Source: Isoetes taiwanensis (lineage: Eukaryota > Streptophyta > Lycopodiopsida > Isoetales > Isoetaceae). Taken from it: 64,000 nt of DNA. This document shows, piece by piece, positions 14,161 through 26,439 of the stretch. The stretch spans positions 2,361,436 to 2,425,435 of the forward strand of contig JAJEKV010000012.1 of assembly GCA_021234155.1 (NCBI GenBank), in the 5' to 3' direction. A program made the position numbers and the translations under genes. How positions within the stretch are numbered: position 1 is the stretch's first letter; every line of letters starts with the position of its first letter. The notes under the pieces were generated by a model. It had not been told where the DNA came from. It saw only the letters and a program-made list of their open reading frames with translations, and did no database searches.

Positions 14161-15310
14161 TATAAGCCTACTATAGCCTTGTATACCTTAGAAGTGGGCG
14201 GCTATCTAAGTGATGTATGCGTAACTTAGATAACCTTAAGATAAGACCCATGTCCCACATGGCCTATCCTGGCTGGGTACCGCCACGGTCCATATATTCC
14301 ATGTAGCCACGCAAGGTCATCCCATAAGTGGACCCTAACCTATTAACCTAAACCTCAACCCTAGGGCCTCTTTTTCTAGCCCTATCACCGAACCTTCTTC
14401 GCGACCAAAACCCCATTTCGAAATGCCGGTTATCGCGGGCATACCTAGGGGCAACAGCCCCCCGCAGTGTGTGTGCACGCATCTTTGGAGTGAGAGGCGG
14501 CTTCACCACCCTGAGGACCATGGGAGATGCCGTGAATGGGAGGGATCGCCGGCGTGTATTTGGAGTAGTGTTCATAAACCATCCGAAGTTAGCACTCCGC
14601 ATGCATCAAGATATTTCTAGAGATTTGTATAGAGCCATCCTAGAACCCCTTATTCAACATCTTTGAACCGTAGTGATATGTATGATTAGGTTAGATATTA
14701 TTCGATGATTATTACGATATGATAGGTTGATCAGTGTTTGCCCTCTGTATTATTGGGAAGGGGGTAGAGACCTAGTAGCCTTACTTAGTAATGCCTCTGA
14801 AGGACCCTTTAGTCTTGGCTATACTGCATAGGAAACCCATCTGCCAAGGCCAGTGATGCGGACTCACACTACATAACGTGGGCTAGAGAGAGGAGGAGGG
14901 TCCCCATGAAGGCAGGGCTATCAGGGACCCTACAGCGAAGCGCTAGCTTACGCCTGGCCACTTCGCAGGGCCGCAGCATGCCGGGTCCCACACCTCCCGG
15001 GCAATGGTGTTGCCCCTTCTCAAGAGAGTTGCAGGGTGTGTGTTGGTCTCTTGTCTTGGGGTGCCTAGGTGGTGTCGCCACTCCATTCTAGCCTACTATA
15101 GAACCTCTGTATTCCTGGAAGGAGATGCAACCCTTCCCGCCGACGGACCGCAACCTCGAGTAGGTCCCCATGGGTGATACCATGGGATTATGAGCCCTAA
15201 AGGCCAGAGTCGCCGTGAGCCCGGTTCAGCTCCATCTCTCAGTATGGGCACGTGAGGGGCGATGGAGTGGTCAACTCCTAGCTTACATACCTATATAGCC
15301 AGTCTCCGCC
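14161..15310. other. GC-rich block, probable retroelement terminal or leader sequence
   Basis: Base composition rises clearly above the flanks. The 12-mer AGCCTACTATAG occurs at 14165 and at 15090 with similar following bases, suggesting duplicated parts of one element. The part from about 15180 is related to 18440-18590 (described separately). No gag, pol or integrase motif can be read, so the element type is not established. Confidence 0.4.
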
Positions 15311-15340
15311 ATTATGACTTCTACCGCTTATTTGGAGGCT
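15180..15340 (+). repeat. Dispersed repeat, copy 1 (related to 18440-18590)
   Basis: GTGAGCCCGGTTCAG, CAGTATGGGCACG, GATGGAGTGGTCAACTCCTAG and CCGCCATTATG occur here in order. They match GTGAGTCCAATGAG, AAGTATGCACAGG, GATGAAGTGGTCAACCCTAG and CCGCCATTGTTATG in copy 2, with the same spacing. This is homology over about 150 bases, not chance. Confidence 0.6.
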
Positions 15341-15547
15341 CAGTTGCCAGCCTACCTCATGAGAGTTCCTGAGCTTGGGTAGGAGCTTCATGTTTATCAT
15401 CAAGATATGTTTATCTCTCAAGTAGCTATGGATATGCATGTGGATGCATCACACCGAGGTAGTATGATGTATTGTTATTGTTATTCCGACGCTGTTTATG
15501 CTTCCACTGCGGATAGAGCCCATAGGGAAGGGCTTTCCCGCGACTAG
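15314..15547 (+). pseudogene. Short broken reading frame of unknown family, possibly a gag remnant
   Basis: An ATG at 15314 opens a frame beginning MTSTAYLEAQLPAYL. It meets an amber codon at 15380 and then stays open to 15545. It follows directly on the GC-rich, leader-like block, the position a gag gene would have in an LTR element. I recognise no zinc knuckle, gag core or other domain, so function is not assigned. It may simply be non-coding. Confidence 0.25.
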
Positions 15548-15549
15548 GG

Positions 15550-16600
15550 ATACCTCGATGCGGATAGACTAGGGCTCAAGTACGTAAGGACCCGGACATG
15601 GGGATTTCCTATGGAGCAGCGGTCAGCCGATATTTTGTAGGGAGTCACGAACGAAGATTCTTCTAGACAAAGATCCCGGCGGAGAAGAGAGAAGAATGTA
15701 TAAAGAAGAAATTGTGTTTCAGAGGAAGCCCAAAATTGGGCACCACACACGACGCCTCTTTAGTCATGTAAGCGATACAGCTCATCGACCGGGAATCACC
15801 TAATCGTAAGGGGATGACGCATGAAGACGGCCAGCAAGAACCCTCGTGATTACATTGAGGTGAGGAACTGTTGCCACCGAGTCGAAAGAGAGGTTAAAAA
15901 TTAGTCCATGTCATTTCTACAGATTTCATCGATAGCAAGTCACCGTGATGTAGTTCTAATAATAATGCGTGAAATTTTGCATAATTTTGCTCTCCGCGAT
16001 TGGTCGCTCATGAAGAACAAGAAAAGTCCAAGTTGGACCCAAGGTCAGCATGTAAGTGCGGTGCTATTCGCCATACTAAAGGGAAGAGAATCGCCTTCGA
16101 TATAGACCTTAGTGAAAGTTGGGAATGATCAAGTGAAGCTCATTTACGCGGCTTCGCTTTTACTGACCTTGATCTTGAGCCAAACATTATCCCCAACTTG
16201 GAATTCTCGTATGTCCTATGCTTGTTAGTCATTAGAGGCAATTTGATCTCCTTTGTCCCCTTAAGAATCAATAGAATGAGAGAGTACTCTACATCAAACC
16301 TAATTAATGCAAAGATAACAACTTCATATTGTCGGCTGCTTCCCTATAACTTTTGATCTACTCATGAAAATGCTATGCTGCTTGTTGCATTAGATGCGTA
16401 ATGAAAAGAGATTTCAAGTGATATATGGTTATGATGTATTTCAATACAAGCCATATGTGTTAACCTTAAAAAATATGGTTTTGAGAGGAGGTTACTATGC
16501 TTTAGAAGGACAATGGACGCCACATTCGTCTCCGCCGCGGGCGATGCAATGGTGGAAGGAGGTCATCTATCCCCTCTTTTCTCCCATTGCCGCACCTTCT
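15550..16600. other. No recognisable gene
   Basis: Mixed-composition DNA between the GC-rich block and the LINE 3' region. The plus-strand frame at 16394-16630 may be the entry into the LINE zinc-finger region but shows no diagnostic residues. Confidence 0.35.
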
Positions 16601-17548
16601 TGCAAGCCGATAATTCGATCCGCAAGTTAAAGTGGGTTTGGCCGAAGCGTGTCAAGATTTTCTCGCCTAAAAGAAATTGATTCGAGCGCCTTCAAGGCTC
16701 TTGTGATTTGGCTCCTCGCAGCCACTCAACGCGGGTATTCTCCGCTTCTCAATCTTTTAAGAATGATGATTTGTTAAGCAAATCCCACAAAGGGCGCCAG
16801 TCTATAAGGGCGCATACCGAATTCATAAAGAGAGAGCGCTTTTGGTCTGCTTAAGGCCTTTTTAGTTGGATCTTCTATCCATTTGGCTTTTCCTCTCCTT
16901 GCTCTTCTTACAATGCGAAAGACAGGATGTTTTCAGCGATCGTGAGTACCTGGATCTTAAATTTACGCTTTTAAAAACAAAGATGTTGGATTACTTGAGA
17001 TAGCCACGAGCTAGGGATTTGAATAAAGTCGCGAAGACGCTTCCATATCATCTGCCAGATATCATAAGCTGTGAATTAGGGAGAGTTCTCCCGGTGGCTG
17101 GCTATGTGTCTAGCTTTACAAATATCGACCGGAGCATCCCGGACAACAAAGATCTTTACCGCATCCCTTATTTGGTTGTAAAGTCATGATTCACGACAAG
17201 ATATTTGTTTCCTAAGGTATGAGATCACCTTCAAAGCCATTTCACATCTTCTTTCTAGAGTCTATTTCTATTTCGAAGAGGTTTTGGAGCATTCAGATTG
17301 TTTGCGCTTATGGAAATGGGATTGATTCCTCTGTAGTATTCTATTCAACTAAGAAGATGTTGATACCAGAGTATTAGTTGGGATAGAAGAAGAAGTTGAG
17401 AGAGACTCATGAGCAGAGTTCAGATCCACATGTGGGACTCTGTTACATCTATATATTCATCCATGAGGGACTTTTTGTATTGTAATTCTTCCAACTGGAT
17501 CAATACAAAAAGCCCTGGCCTCTTCAAAAAAAAAAAAAAAAAAAAAAA
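16600..17548 (+). mobile_element. LINE 3' end with zinc-finger-like remnant and poly(A) tail
   Basis: The plus strand gives KLKWVWPKRVKIFS near 16630-16670, resembling the W-V-W...PKVK-F start of the zf-RVT domain that ends plant L1 ORF2. A degraded cysteine-poor continuation follows. From about 17288 the sequence aligns with 53608-53875 (shared AGCATTCA, CTGTAGTATTCTA, AAGATGTTGAT, AGAAG-TTGAG, TGTAATTCTTCC). It ends in a 23-base A run at 17526-17548. The 3' end and tail are well supported; the domain call is moderate. Confidence 0.6.
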
Positions 17549-17549
17549 T

Positions 17550-18440
17550 ATGGTTTTTGCTCTTTCTTATATATTTACATCCCGATATAACAATGGGTTG
17601 TCATTAGAAAGATCTTTATATCTAACTCATTGGCCATAAATAGTGTTCGAATCTGAGTTTTGATCAAAAGTTATAGTAGAAAATGACACCGCGAAAAAGT
17701 TAGTTAGAATCAGACATCAGCCGCCACATATCATCGAATAAAATACACCGAGCTCTTCTCTTATTGACGCTTTAAAAGTCACATGTGGCTTTTAAGCATC
17801 CCTTAATGGGACAAAATGAGATCTCAAATTACCTCTAATGTGTGTTCTTCACCTTGCCGCTTAGAAGATATCCTCTCACCTCTTCCACAAGTCAGTCAGA
17901 TATCGCATAACATCCTCATAAGGAAACTTTAACTTGGACAATCGGATTATGCCAAGCGCCCCTGGGTGTCAAGCATTGATAACCATAATTGATCATAAGG
18001 GGGATATTTGAAGCATTCTGCTTGGTACTATTATACGAAATTCTGCAATGTAAGCAGATATAGTCATTCCATTTAGACGTCGCTTCTATGATTCGGACGA
18101 AAATTCCGCTTGAATCACGCTTTGGGGATGATAACCGCGGCTCATGGCCAACCTGGTCTGATCGTGTTGAAGAGGTCCTTCCAAGCACTTATAAACTTGG
18201 AATCCCATACAATCTAAATATTTTCTTTTAGCGTAAGAGCAAGGCAAGGTCCAATGTCAGATCTGTGGTTCAACATGGCAAAAGCAGCCTAGACACCCCA
18301 TTCACTACTACCATTAAGGCATCATGCCCCTTGTCGTTTGGGAGTCCTAAGAGAATCCATGCTCACAACCTCCACTTAGTCATAATCGCCAAGGGTTCCA
18401 AGGTTCTCGAATTCGGGTTGTTCTACTCTTTGTTTTTTCT
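17550..18440. other. No recognisable gene
   Basis: Intergenic DNA downstream of the LINE tail. Short frames on both strands lack family signatures. Confidence 0.35.
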
Positions 18441-18590
18441 TATCCCGGCTGTGCTATAGCCTGTGAGTCCAATGAGCTTTATCCAAAGTATGCACAGGAG
18501 GGGTTGGGCGGATGAAGTGGTCAACCCTAGCCATTGTCAATAGCCGCCCCGCCATTGTTATGTTCCTCGACCGATTCATCTTATGGCCTA
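18440..18590 (+). repeat. Dispersed repeat, copy 2 (related to 15180-15340)
   Basis: This is the partner of the repeat at 15180-15340, with the same ordered words and spacing. It is more AT-rich, as expected of an older or more methylation-decayed copy. The ATG after CCGCCATTGTT at 18560 opens only a short frame unlike that of copy 1. Confidence 0.55.
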
Positions 18591-18739
18591 GCCATGTACC
18601 TACAAGCAAGGAACAAGGATTGTTTTAAAAGGAATACAGAGTAAGGAACACTCGAGCGTGCAAGTGAGAAAGCAAATTACTAAATTCGTGGGTGAGGTAG
18701 CGAAAGCAAGGTGAAAGAATTTATAGTCATGATCCAATA

Positions 18740-19310
18740 ATGTCAAGCATTATACCTGAAAAGTAAAGTATTATACCAATAATGCTGAAGCATTATACCA
18801 ATAATGCTACAATCTACACCCACACTACATCAACAATTCTATGACTATAAAAGCACACATTCTCGTGGTAGAAGCCATTCATCTCCCAAAGCGACTTCTA
18901 TTCGCCCGCATCATACCGAGCATTACTTGCTCCATGAGCTACAATGATCTTGTTAGATGTGTTATATGGGTGTCTACCTTGGATCTCTACCGCAATCTAA
19001 AGCTAATGGTCGGAATATGATTGCGAATATCGTTGTGATCCAATCTTTGTTTGGCTTCCTCGAGCTTCATATTCACGAAGCTAAAATGGGATCACCTTGA
19101 AGAGGTTGAAGGAGCATCGCTTGACCGTGATGCTACCACAATGTGTGCACCTAATGTGTGTGCATTAGGATGTAATGATGTAATCGGATGTAAGGATGTA
19201 TAAGCATAATGAATATTATCTAATGTATCAACCCGAGTATTAATATACCAAAATGCTTAAGCATTATACCAAAAATGCCGGGTATTACATCGAAAATGCC
19301 AACTAAATAT
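18740..19310. repeat. Interspersed palindromic AATGCTTAAGCATT / AGCATTATACC words
   Basis: AGCATTATACC or close variants occur at about 18747, 18767, 18789 and 19260. They are often joined to AATGCT so as to make near-perfect palindromes such as AATGCTTAAGCATT (19252-19265). Spacing near 18.74-18.81 kb is about 20 bases, suggesting local slippage duplication. The function is unknown. Confidence 0.5.
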
Positions 19311-19329
19311 AGCTATTGATGCATTACCA

Positions 19330-21380
19330 TTATAGCAAGAGAAATTACATACATGATTATCGAATATGATTGAGATTGAGAGCCTTCAGCCTAATGCTAT
19401 GTCCCCCACATGTCAACAACGATTTTGAATCAATACTTTGTCTTTGCCATTTGCATCCCATGCATAAGGCATCTAACTTCATACCTTTGATGGATCTCGA
19501 TGATTGGGTCGCCAACGCTTAGTTAAGCAACCTCAGATAGTCACTACTCAACATGCATCCACCATGATACATAAATATGACCATAATTGGTAGACTCTAG
19601 ATCCAAGATGGCATCTTCTTCAGATAGCCCAACCACATTGGAATTTCATCGCCTGTGCCTGGACATTAAAACAAACATATCTTTCGTGAATATGCATTAG
19701 AATCAACTCATCTATAGGTAACACTGATTTCCATCCTCGCCCACAATAAGAACGAAAGGTCTTACAAGTATGGCGCCTTCATCGCATCTCCTGGAGTAAA
19801 GGCACTTTTGTAGAGGTTCTTGCCTTGTAATGCTAACCAAAAGTTATTATTTGAGGTCGCCCCGAGATACATCTTCCCAAACACAAAAGAATCTCGGGTC
19901 CAAAGCAATCTATAGTTGTTTTGTAATCGCTGCAAACATACTCTCTTCTTGATTTTAAGGAGTTCCATATCACTATGTACTTGTCGGAGCGCCGGCCCCG
20001 CCAGCCGTGGAGATCTTTAATGTCTTCCTTGAAGGGATATTTTAGGGCACCCTTTGGTAACGCTAATTCACTCTAATTTCATCCTCCTTCCACATTCTTA
20101 TTCCTTTTTCTCGAATCCACTCTTGGGTTGGCTGCATCTTATATTGCATAATGGGCTATTTCCCATCCATTTTAAATCGGAATAGTAATGGGTCGGTATG
20201 GCCTCGTTAGACGCTGGCCTTTATCGTGATATATTCCTCGACAAGGCCTTTCCAACTGAACTTCATCCACAAAATATGGATGAGACTTTGCATTGCACTT
20301 GCTAAACAAGTAAATCAACTCGTGCAAAGTTAGAGATCCGATGAACTCATTAACGCCGAAAAAGTTCCCAAACAATCGCCACGAGTGTACCTAACCATCC
20401 ATGAAGCCAACCTGAATCTCATCAAATACCTTAGGCTATACAAATAATTGAGGTAGGAGAACACGATCTATTTTATTTGACATGATGCATTATCAACCGC
20501 AAGTAGAGATTTGAGGAAGAGGATTGAAGCCTTTAAGTTGGCAAGAGAAGATGAGGGTATCATCTCTGTGTCTCCGCTAGCTTGGCGCCGCAGCTGGTCG
20601 AAAGTGTCTTTTATGCACAATCAATTTGTAACTGATTGCCTACACGATCACCACACTTGTCTTCATCCGCAACTCAAGGATAGCAAGATCCTAGAAAGTG
20701 ATCCAACATGAAAGTTTGAGTCATCTTTCCAAAGATCAAGAGAGAAATGACCATAAGCACGTCCACCATGCCATGTATCAATACACTCATTGCTACTCTT
20801 TAGGGCGCATCCCTCTCCAAACAGACTTCATAGATGATGACTTTCTGTGGTATGTTTGACCTGATCCATCTTGTCATGTATTATGCAAAGTTGACTTTCT
20901 GGTGAACGATGTGATAATGCACGCTAATGCCAATATTGACTCCTACATGAACATTGTTCCAACATATGTGCCCGCCATTGAATTGAGAGGTTGCGCCTCT
21001 CCCTTGTATCTTTTGTCAAGTGAGTGTGATCTTTGTTATTCTGCACTTGTACACGTCCATGTTCTGGAACATTCTATCTAGAGAACCAACTTGCTCGTTT
21101 CTCCTTCCACGAGCGTTATGACGATGTGGGCCCATGGCCAGTGTGTAGGCCAAATTTAGGAGCTAGGTGTTTCCCATGTTACCACCTTCTGACAATAGAG
21201 CAGGTGTGGTTCCAAAATGGCATGCTACATAGACAAGAATCCTATTTCTTAGAAGAGAATTAGGTCAGGACCGTGGACTTGACTCCAAGAGCCCGAGTTA
21301 GATTGGCTTTTTACACTCGTTCCAAATCTTCCCAAGTGACAAGGGATATCAACGGTCCCCATACCTCCACTTCATATAAA
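19330..21380. other. No recognisable gene
   Basis: Frames up to 76 codons occur on both strands without any motif I can name. There are no repeats longer than about 20 bases that I noticed. Confidence 0.35.
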
Positions 21381-21384
21381 CGAA

Positions 21385-21870
21385 CTAGTTCCGCAAAAAC
21401 CCGCACAAAGGAAACATGTCATCCAAGGTAATCAAAAATGCAATGTGGATTTGCCTATGCTGCTAGTGAGTTATGTCTATTTAAATGTTTTGGAATTTAG
21501 CTATGTACAAAACATCACTAATCATATGTTTGAATGAAACAAAAACAACTATTTAGCCATAGGCACTAAGCAGTTAGACAGCAAGGACAGACACGCAAAT
21601 GCAAATATTAGATACATGCGTAGAGTATTTATTTAATTCCATGTTGTAAAACTATCGTAAAATAAAACAATTTTAAGGAGTTATGTATTTTTCCATTGTC
21701 TATTTGCAGCATTGAAGCATTGCGCAGTTCTGATATGGAATATGAGCGTATACAAAAATTATCAGGCACAAGGAAAAAGGGGCGTCCAAGGTAAGTACGA
21801 ATCACATATAAATTACATTTGTCTTACTAGTCAATTATGCTTATTTGAAATAGATTTTGCAATTCATTGT
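21385..21870 (+). repeat. Direct duplication of an exon-donor block, spacing about 370 bp
   Basis: GCACAAAGGAAACATGTCATCCAAGGTAA ending near 21425 is matched by GGCACAAGGAAAAAGGGGCGTCCAAGGTAA ending near 21794. The following intron-like text (CTAGTGAGTTATGTCTATTT against CTAGTCAATTATGCTTATTT) also matches. The copies are diverged. Only the second has a clean frame and a polypyrimidine-AG upstream. Confidence 0.55.
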
Positions 21871-22074
21871 TGCTAGATAATATTTAATAGTCTCCTTTTG
21901 GTATACTTAGCATTCAGTAGGACTATTTAATTTTAGTCTTTAGAACTATTAAGATCTGTAAAACAAGTCATAGATACATAACGTATATGTAGTGATCTTG
22001 CTACATCCGACATCATTGATCAGATTTATAATAGGCTATCTCCAACTAATTTAGAAGGGCTTCCTCGTCGATGA
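21710..22074 (+). pseudogene. Two exon-like segments of an unknown gene with an RKKGRPR basic motif
   Basis: Segment 21710-21790 is preceded by a T-rich tract ending TTGCAG and followed by GTAAGT, a strong donor. It reads IEALRSSDMEYERIQKLSG then TRKKGRPR. Joining to an acceptor ATATGTAG before 21993 keeps the frame and continues SDLATSDIIDQIYNRLSPTN to a TGA at 22072-22074. The same frame then stays open for another 49 codons of Lys/Arg-rich sequence, so the TGA could be either the true end or a decay stop (CGA-TGA context). The basic motif resembles an AT-hook core, but I cannot name the family. Upstream exons are not found. It may be a remnant of a host gene or of a DNA transposase. Confidence 0.4.
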
Positions 22075-25000
22075 AATAAAACAAGATCCTTAGCTCGCTC
22101 TAAAAAATATCATAGAGACTATCAAGCTAAAAGATTGAAAAAAATTGCTACCCTTTGGAATAATCAAACACTGCACTCCCACAGGGATCATCCTCAAATG
22201 GCCCAACAACTAAGCAAAGTATGAAAAGGCAGCGACACGCCAAGATACTCAAGAGTTATGAAACTATAAATATAGCCGATCATAGCACCTCCATGGAGGC
22301 CACATCGAATCCGGGCTTCCATGGAACAAAAGGATCAAAGTACAATACGGGCCTCAACACATCAAATTAAAATATCAAGTAAGCTCCAAGATTACAAAAA
22401 CAAATTGCTGATGCAACGCAGACAAACCTCAAGGACATGAACTATTAAGATGGACAAAAAATGTAGCATATGTCGATTGAGTTACCAACTCGAGCATGTC
22501 ATTTTGTTGTAACAACGGCCGCCGTTTACTCCCACTTTGAACTCTTTACGCAACTCCTAGAAGAATCCTTTACTCGATCCACGAAGTTTTCCGACACCAT
22601 GTGATTATAAATAATTTATTTTGCTTCATCGCCAAGCGAGGGTGATTTCATGGACTTAAAATGCCATCATCTCAGCGTAAATTATGGGACGACATACCAT
22701 CGACTCATCCGCAAGCATGCCCACGAAAGCAATTTCACCGGTATATATATATGATGTCAATGAGATACGTTCATCGCCGCTAATATGCATGTGCCATCCA
22801 TAGCGGATCATGTAAATTGCCACCTTTTAGATATCATCAATCCATATTTAAAGAACTCAAAACAAAGAAGAACTACATCCTACACCCACAAAGCTTACCC
22901 TGCGGACCCATCCACATCGATGAAATATCTCATTGTCCACGCTTAATAATAGCATTATTATAAACCTAGAACTGGCATGATCTCGATGCTAATTTATCAT
23001 AATCCAAAGATTTCTAAGTATCCTTGATCCTACATATGAACCATTAATTTCAATATCCTCGCTATTTTTCCACATGGAACATTAGGATGGCATCCACACA
23101 ATGACTGCCGCAAATAGATTGGTATCGAATCCAGGACTACTTCATCAATCTCGATTTTTCACAACTAGGTAGATTAAGCGATGAGTACCTTGTTGATATG
23201 TGTACTCTAGAGTGGAAGAAGAACGTCTCAATTACATTGTAACCGGCTGGCATCGGCGAAATCTTAACACACCATGAAGATGACTTTGTCGATGATCGTG
23301 ACAACAACTACTACAAGATTCCGCCAACGCCCTTCTTAGGCTCCGCATTTGGCGTGTCAGTCTGTGGCGAGATGCTCTTGCACTTGCAAGGGTCAAAGGA
23401 ACACCAAGCTTCTTCATAACTATCACAACAAATCCCGCATGGCCGTAAAATAAAGTATAAATTACATCCTGTCAAAATGCGCCCGACGACCCTAATGATT
23501 GTTGTTCGAAAGCATGTCATGAAAGAGTCCAACATGCAAAGAACATTATCCGGTATTTCAACCCATCCTACATGATGCACGCCATTGAATTCCAAAGCTG
23601 GATCATTTCATGTGGACATATCTTTGTAAAGACGAGCATGAGCCCCAATAGACATGATTGATAATCTACTTCGTTGAACTACCAAAGAGACCCCATACTC
23701 GTGAGCACAAGTTGAGAAATACATGATCCACGACATATGTCACGCTTCAAAGAAAATAAGCCGCTAAGCAAATAACTAAAACCATTAAATCCAACAACAT
23801 ATATCAATTTTAAAAGGACACGCATAATATAGACGCATTTAACGGAAGCAGACGTGAAATATTAGGCCATACATTCCATTTCTATTGAGAAATGGATCAC
23901 CACATCTTCGCTTTGATGTTGCATCAACCGCATATTTTGCATAACTTTATGGCTACATATAAAGGCTTTGATATCACTCTCTCAAGCTTCCATATTAATG
24001 CCGCAGCTAAACTCTGCCCACAAGCATCTCAAACAAACTACCACAACAAATACTATAGTGACTTAATAAACTAAGAATGAGATCAAAGACTATATCTCCT
24101 CACAAGCGATATATATCATCCATGGAAGCCACATGGAGAATCATGTCCTATCATATGACCTAAAAGCACCTCTCCTCAGAAAATGTCTTCCCTACATTTG
24201 GAAACATATAATCGTATTAATTATTTTAAATACATCCACAGACACCTAAATTCTCCCTACTAGATGATACTTTTAATGCACCACTTGCTTCCTAATTTGA
24301 TCAATGCTATCATATCGAATAATAATGAACAATATACTTCACTACATATAATCCAACCATTGTTCTTAAAACCAACCGAATTCATCTAGAGCAAAAGCCA
24401 TGTGCTAACTCGTAACATCATCCACGCATTTAACAAGAGGAGAGTTAATTTGTAGAATATGATTACTACTCCAAAGGTTGGAGAGGCATTCATTTGAGAC
24501 CATCTTACTTCATAAAGCCGCGACGATCTTGAATGAACTTAAAATCCACACTGTAAAACATTACTTACACATATCAAGAAACGTTCGTGCCATGGGACTA
24601 ATTGCACCAACAATCGAAGCCATAGCAAGTAATGGAGGAAGCAATTTCATGCCTTCAAACTCCATCACAATTGTGGATTTCTATTCGCGACTCTTAATAT
24701 TAGACTCGACCAGCACTTCAACCATGGGAAACATTTGAAAGCCACACATGATAGCCGACTTTCTAGAAGAACATTCAGAAAGTCCAATCACCGGCCATCA
24801 ATGAAAGCCTCCTTGCTATCAACAACATTTTAATCCAACATGAACCATCACTGCACTTCGACGCTTTTGTCTACACTCCAAAGATCCCATCTAAAGAAAT
24901 ACAAAATGAACTTAGTAAATTCCCCCATCACTTAAGAGTACCTTATAAAGAGCTTCCAACTATGTTACGTAGGCATGAACCAAAACCGTACCCTCAATCT

Positions 25001-26420
25001 ACACCTACATATGTGAACTTATCAATAATAAAACCGGCCCAGCCCAATCTTTATATACGTAAAAAGGTGAACTGAAAAACATAATGCATTTCAATCGCCA
25101 TCCGCTTCTACATACGAGGATTAAACCAATAATCTTACTGTGCCACCCGCATTAGTATCATTGGTAATACTTAGAAGAACCGTGACACTCTCTCGCTTTC
25201 AAAATACCCGGCCACATACAACAATATTGGCATCCATTCATTACCGGGATTCATTCCCATAATTAGCAAATGCATCATATGGGATGACCCCCATGGCAAA
25301 CAGCACCATAGAAGCAAATGACATCCTTCTACAAAATATAAAATGTTCATCCATTTGGAGGAAAACTATTCACATACTCAAATGAGATTTTCATAAATTG
25401 CTCCCCTCATTGCCAAACGAGAGGGAAAACAACAACAATAAACGATCCAGAATATCCTCCCACTTGTAGAAGCACTTCAAAGTCTTTAGAGCTTAATCAA
25501 CCCAGAAGAAACGCAACTCATCCGTATCTCATACACCACGATGATATCGAGAGGGCCGCCTTCAATGACATCCCACCGACGCTGGACATACCAACCAAAA
25601 TAGAAGACTTTGCACTTTATACAATGCATATTATTATTAACACTCCACAATATGTAAAAGCGCAGCATCCATGTCCCCAAAACATCCCCTCGTTGACGAC
25701 CAACATCTAAATCATACGAATGATCCTACCGCATCTGAAGCTACTTGAAGGCCGACAGACTCACTAAAAAGACCACTCATCAAGACCATCCAATGGCAAC
25801 GACAGACTTCAACGGCTTCAAACATCCAAAGACTTCCACAACACCTAACTCCCAACTAAAGTCAACATTATATGCCACATCACAAAGACACTAGGCAAAG
25901 ATAGAGGACTCAGAAAACGAAGAGTTATGGTATGCTCAATGCATGCTAGATTCAGAATCGGAGTTCCCAGAACGCCAACCACATTACTGGAAATATACAC
26001 CCCATTTCAGCTGACTTCTTCTACCAACCGCATAACCGGCCTCGACAACCATAATGCACGACAACTACCACTCACGACCATGATTCAACAACATTCCATG
26101 CTTGCCTGACTCACGACAAAATAGTCCTCGACTACAAGACCGTCTCTCGGGCTAATAACGGACAACCATACACGTTCTCACTCAAGGCGAAAAAGAAGAA
26201 GATCGCTCATCCTTCTGACGAGTCCAACACCAACAAGACTTCACAACAAACATCGCCTTCACAAAGAACCGCCCGTAAACAAGAGCGATCCAAAAAAAAA
26301 CACTCCATCTATCCATGCCCAAGATGATGGACACCGATCCCTCTGAGATTGGTGCTCCTCTCATTAATCACCGCGGGCCAGACGCGGTCTGACTGTGGGT
26401 GCAGCCAGAAATCTTTGTAT
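22075..26420. other. Unresolved region ending in a (TAA)n stretch
   Basis: No domain can be read with confidence on either strand. The region ends near 26418-26436 with TAATAATAATAATAAG after a GC-richer 60 bases. That is how several plant LINE 3' ends look, so a very old LINE on the plus strand is possible. There are frames up to 94 codons without signatures. Confidence 0.3.
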
Positions 26421-26439
26421 AATAATAATAATAAGTACT

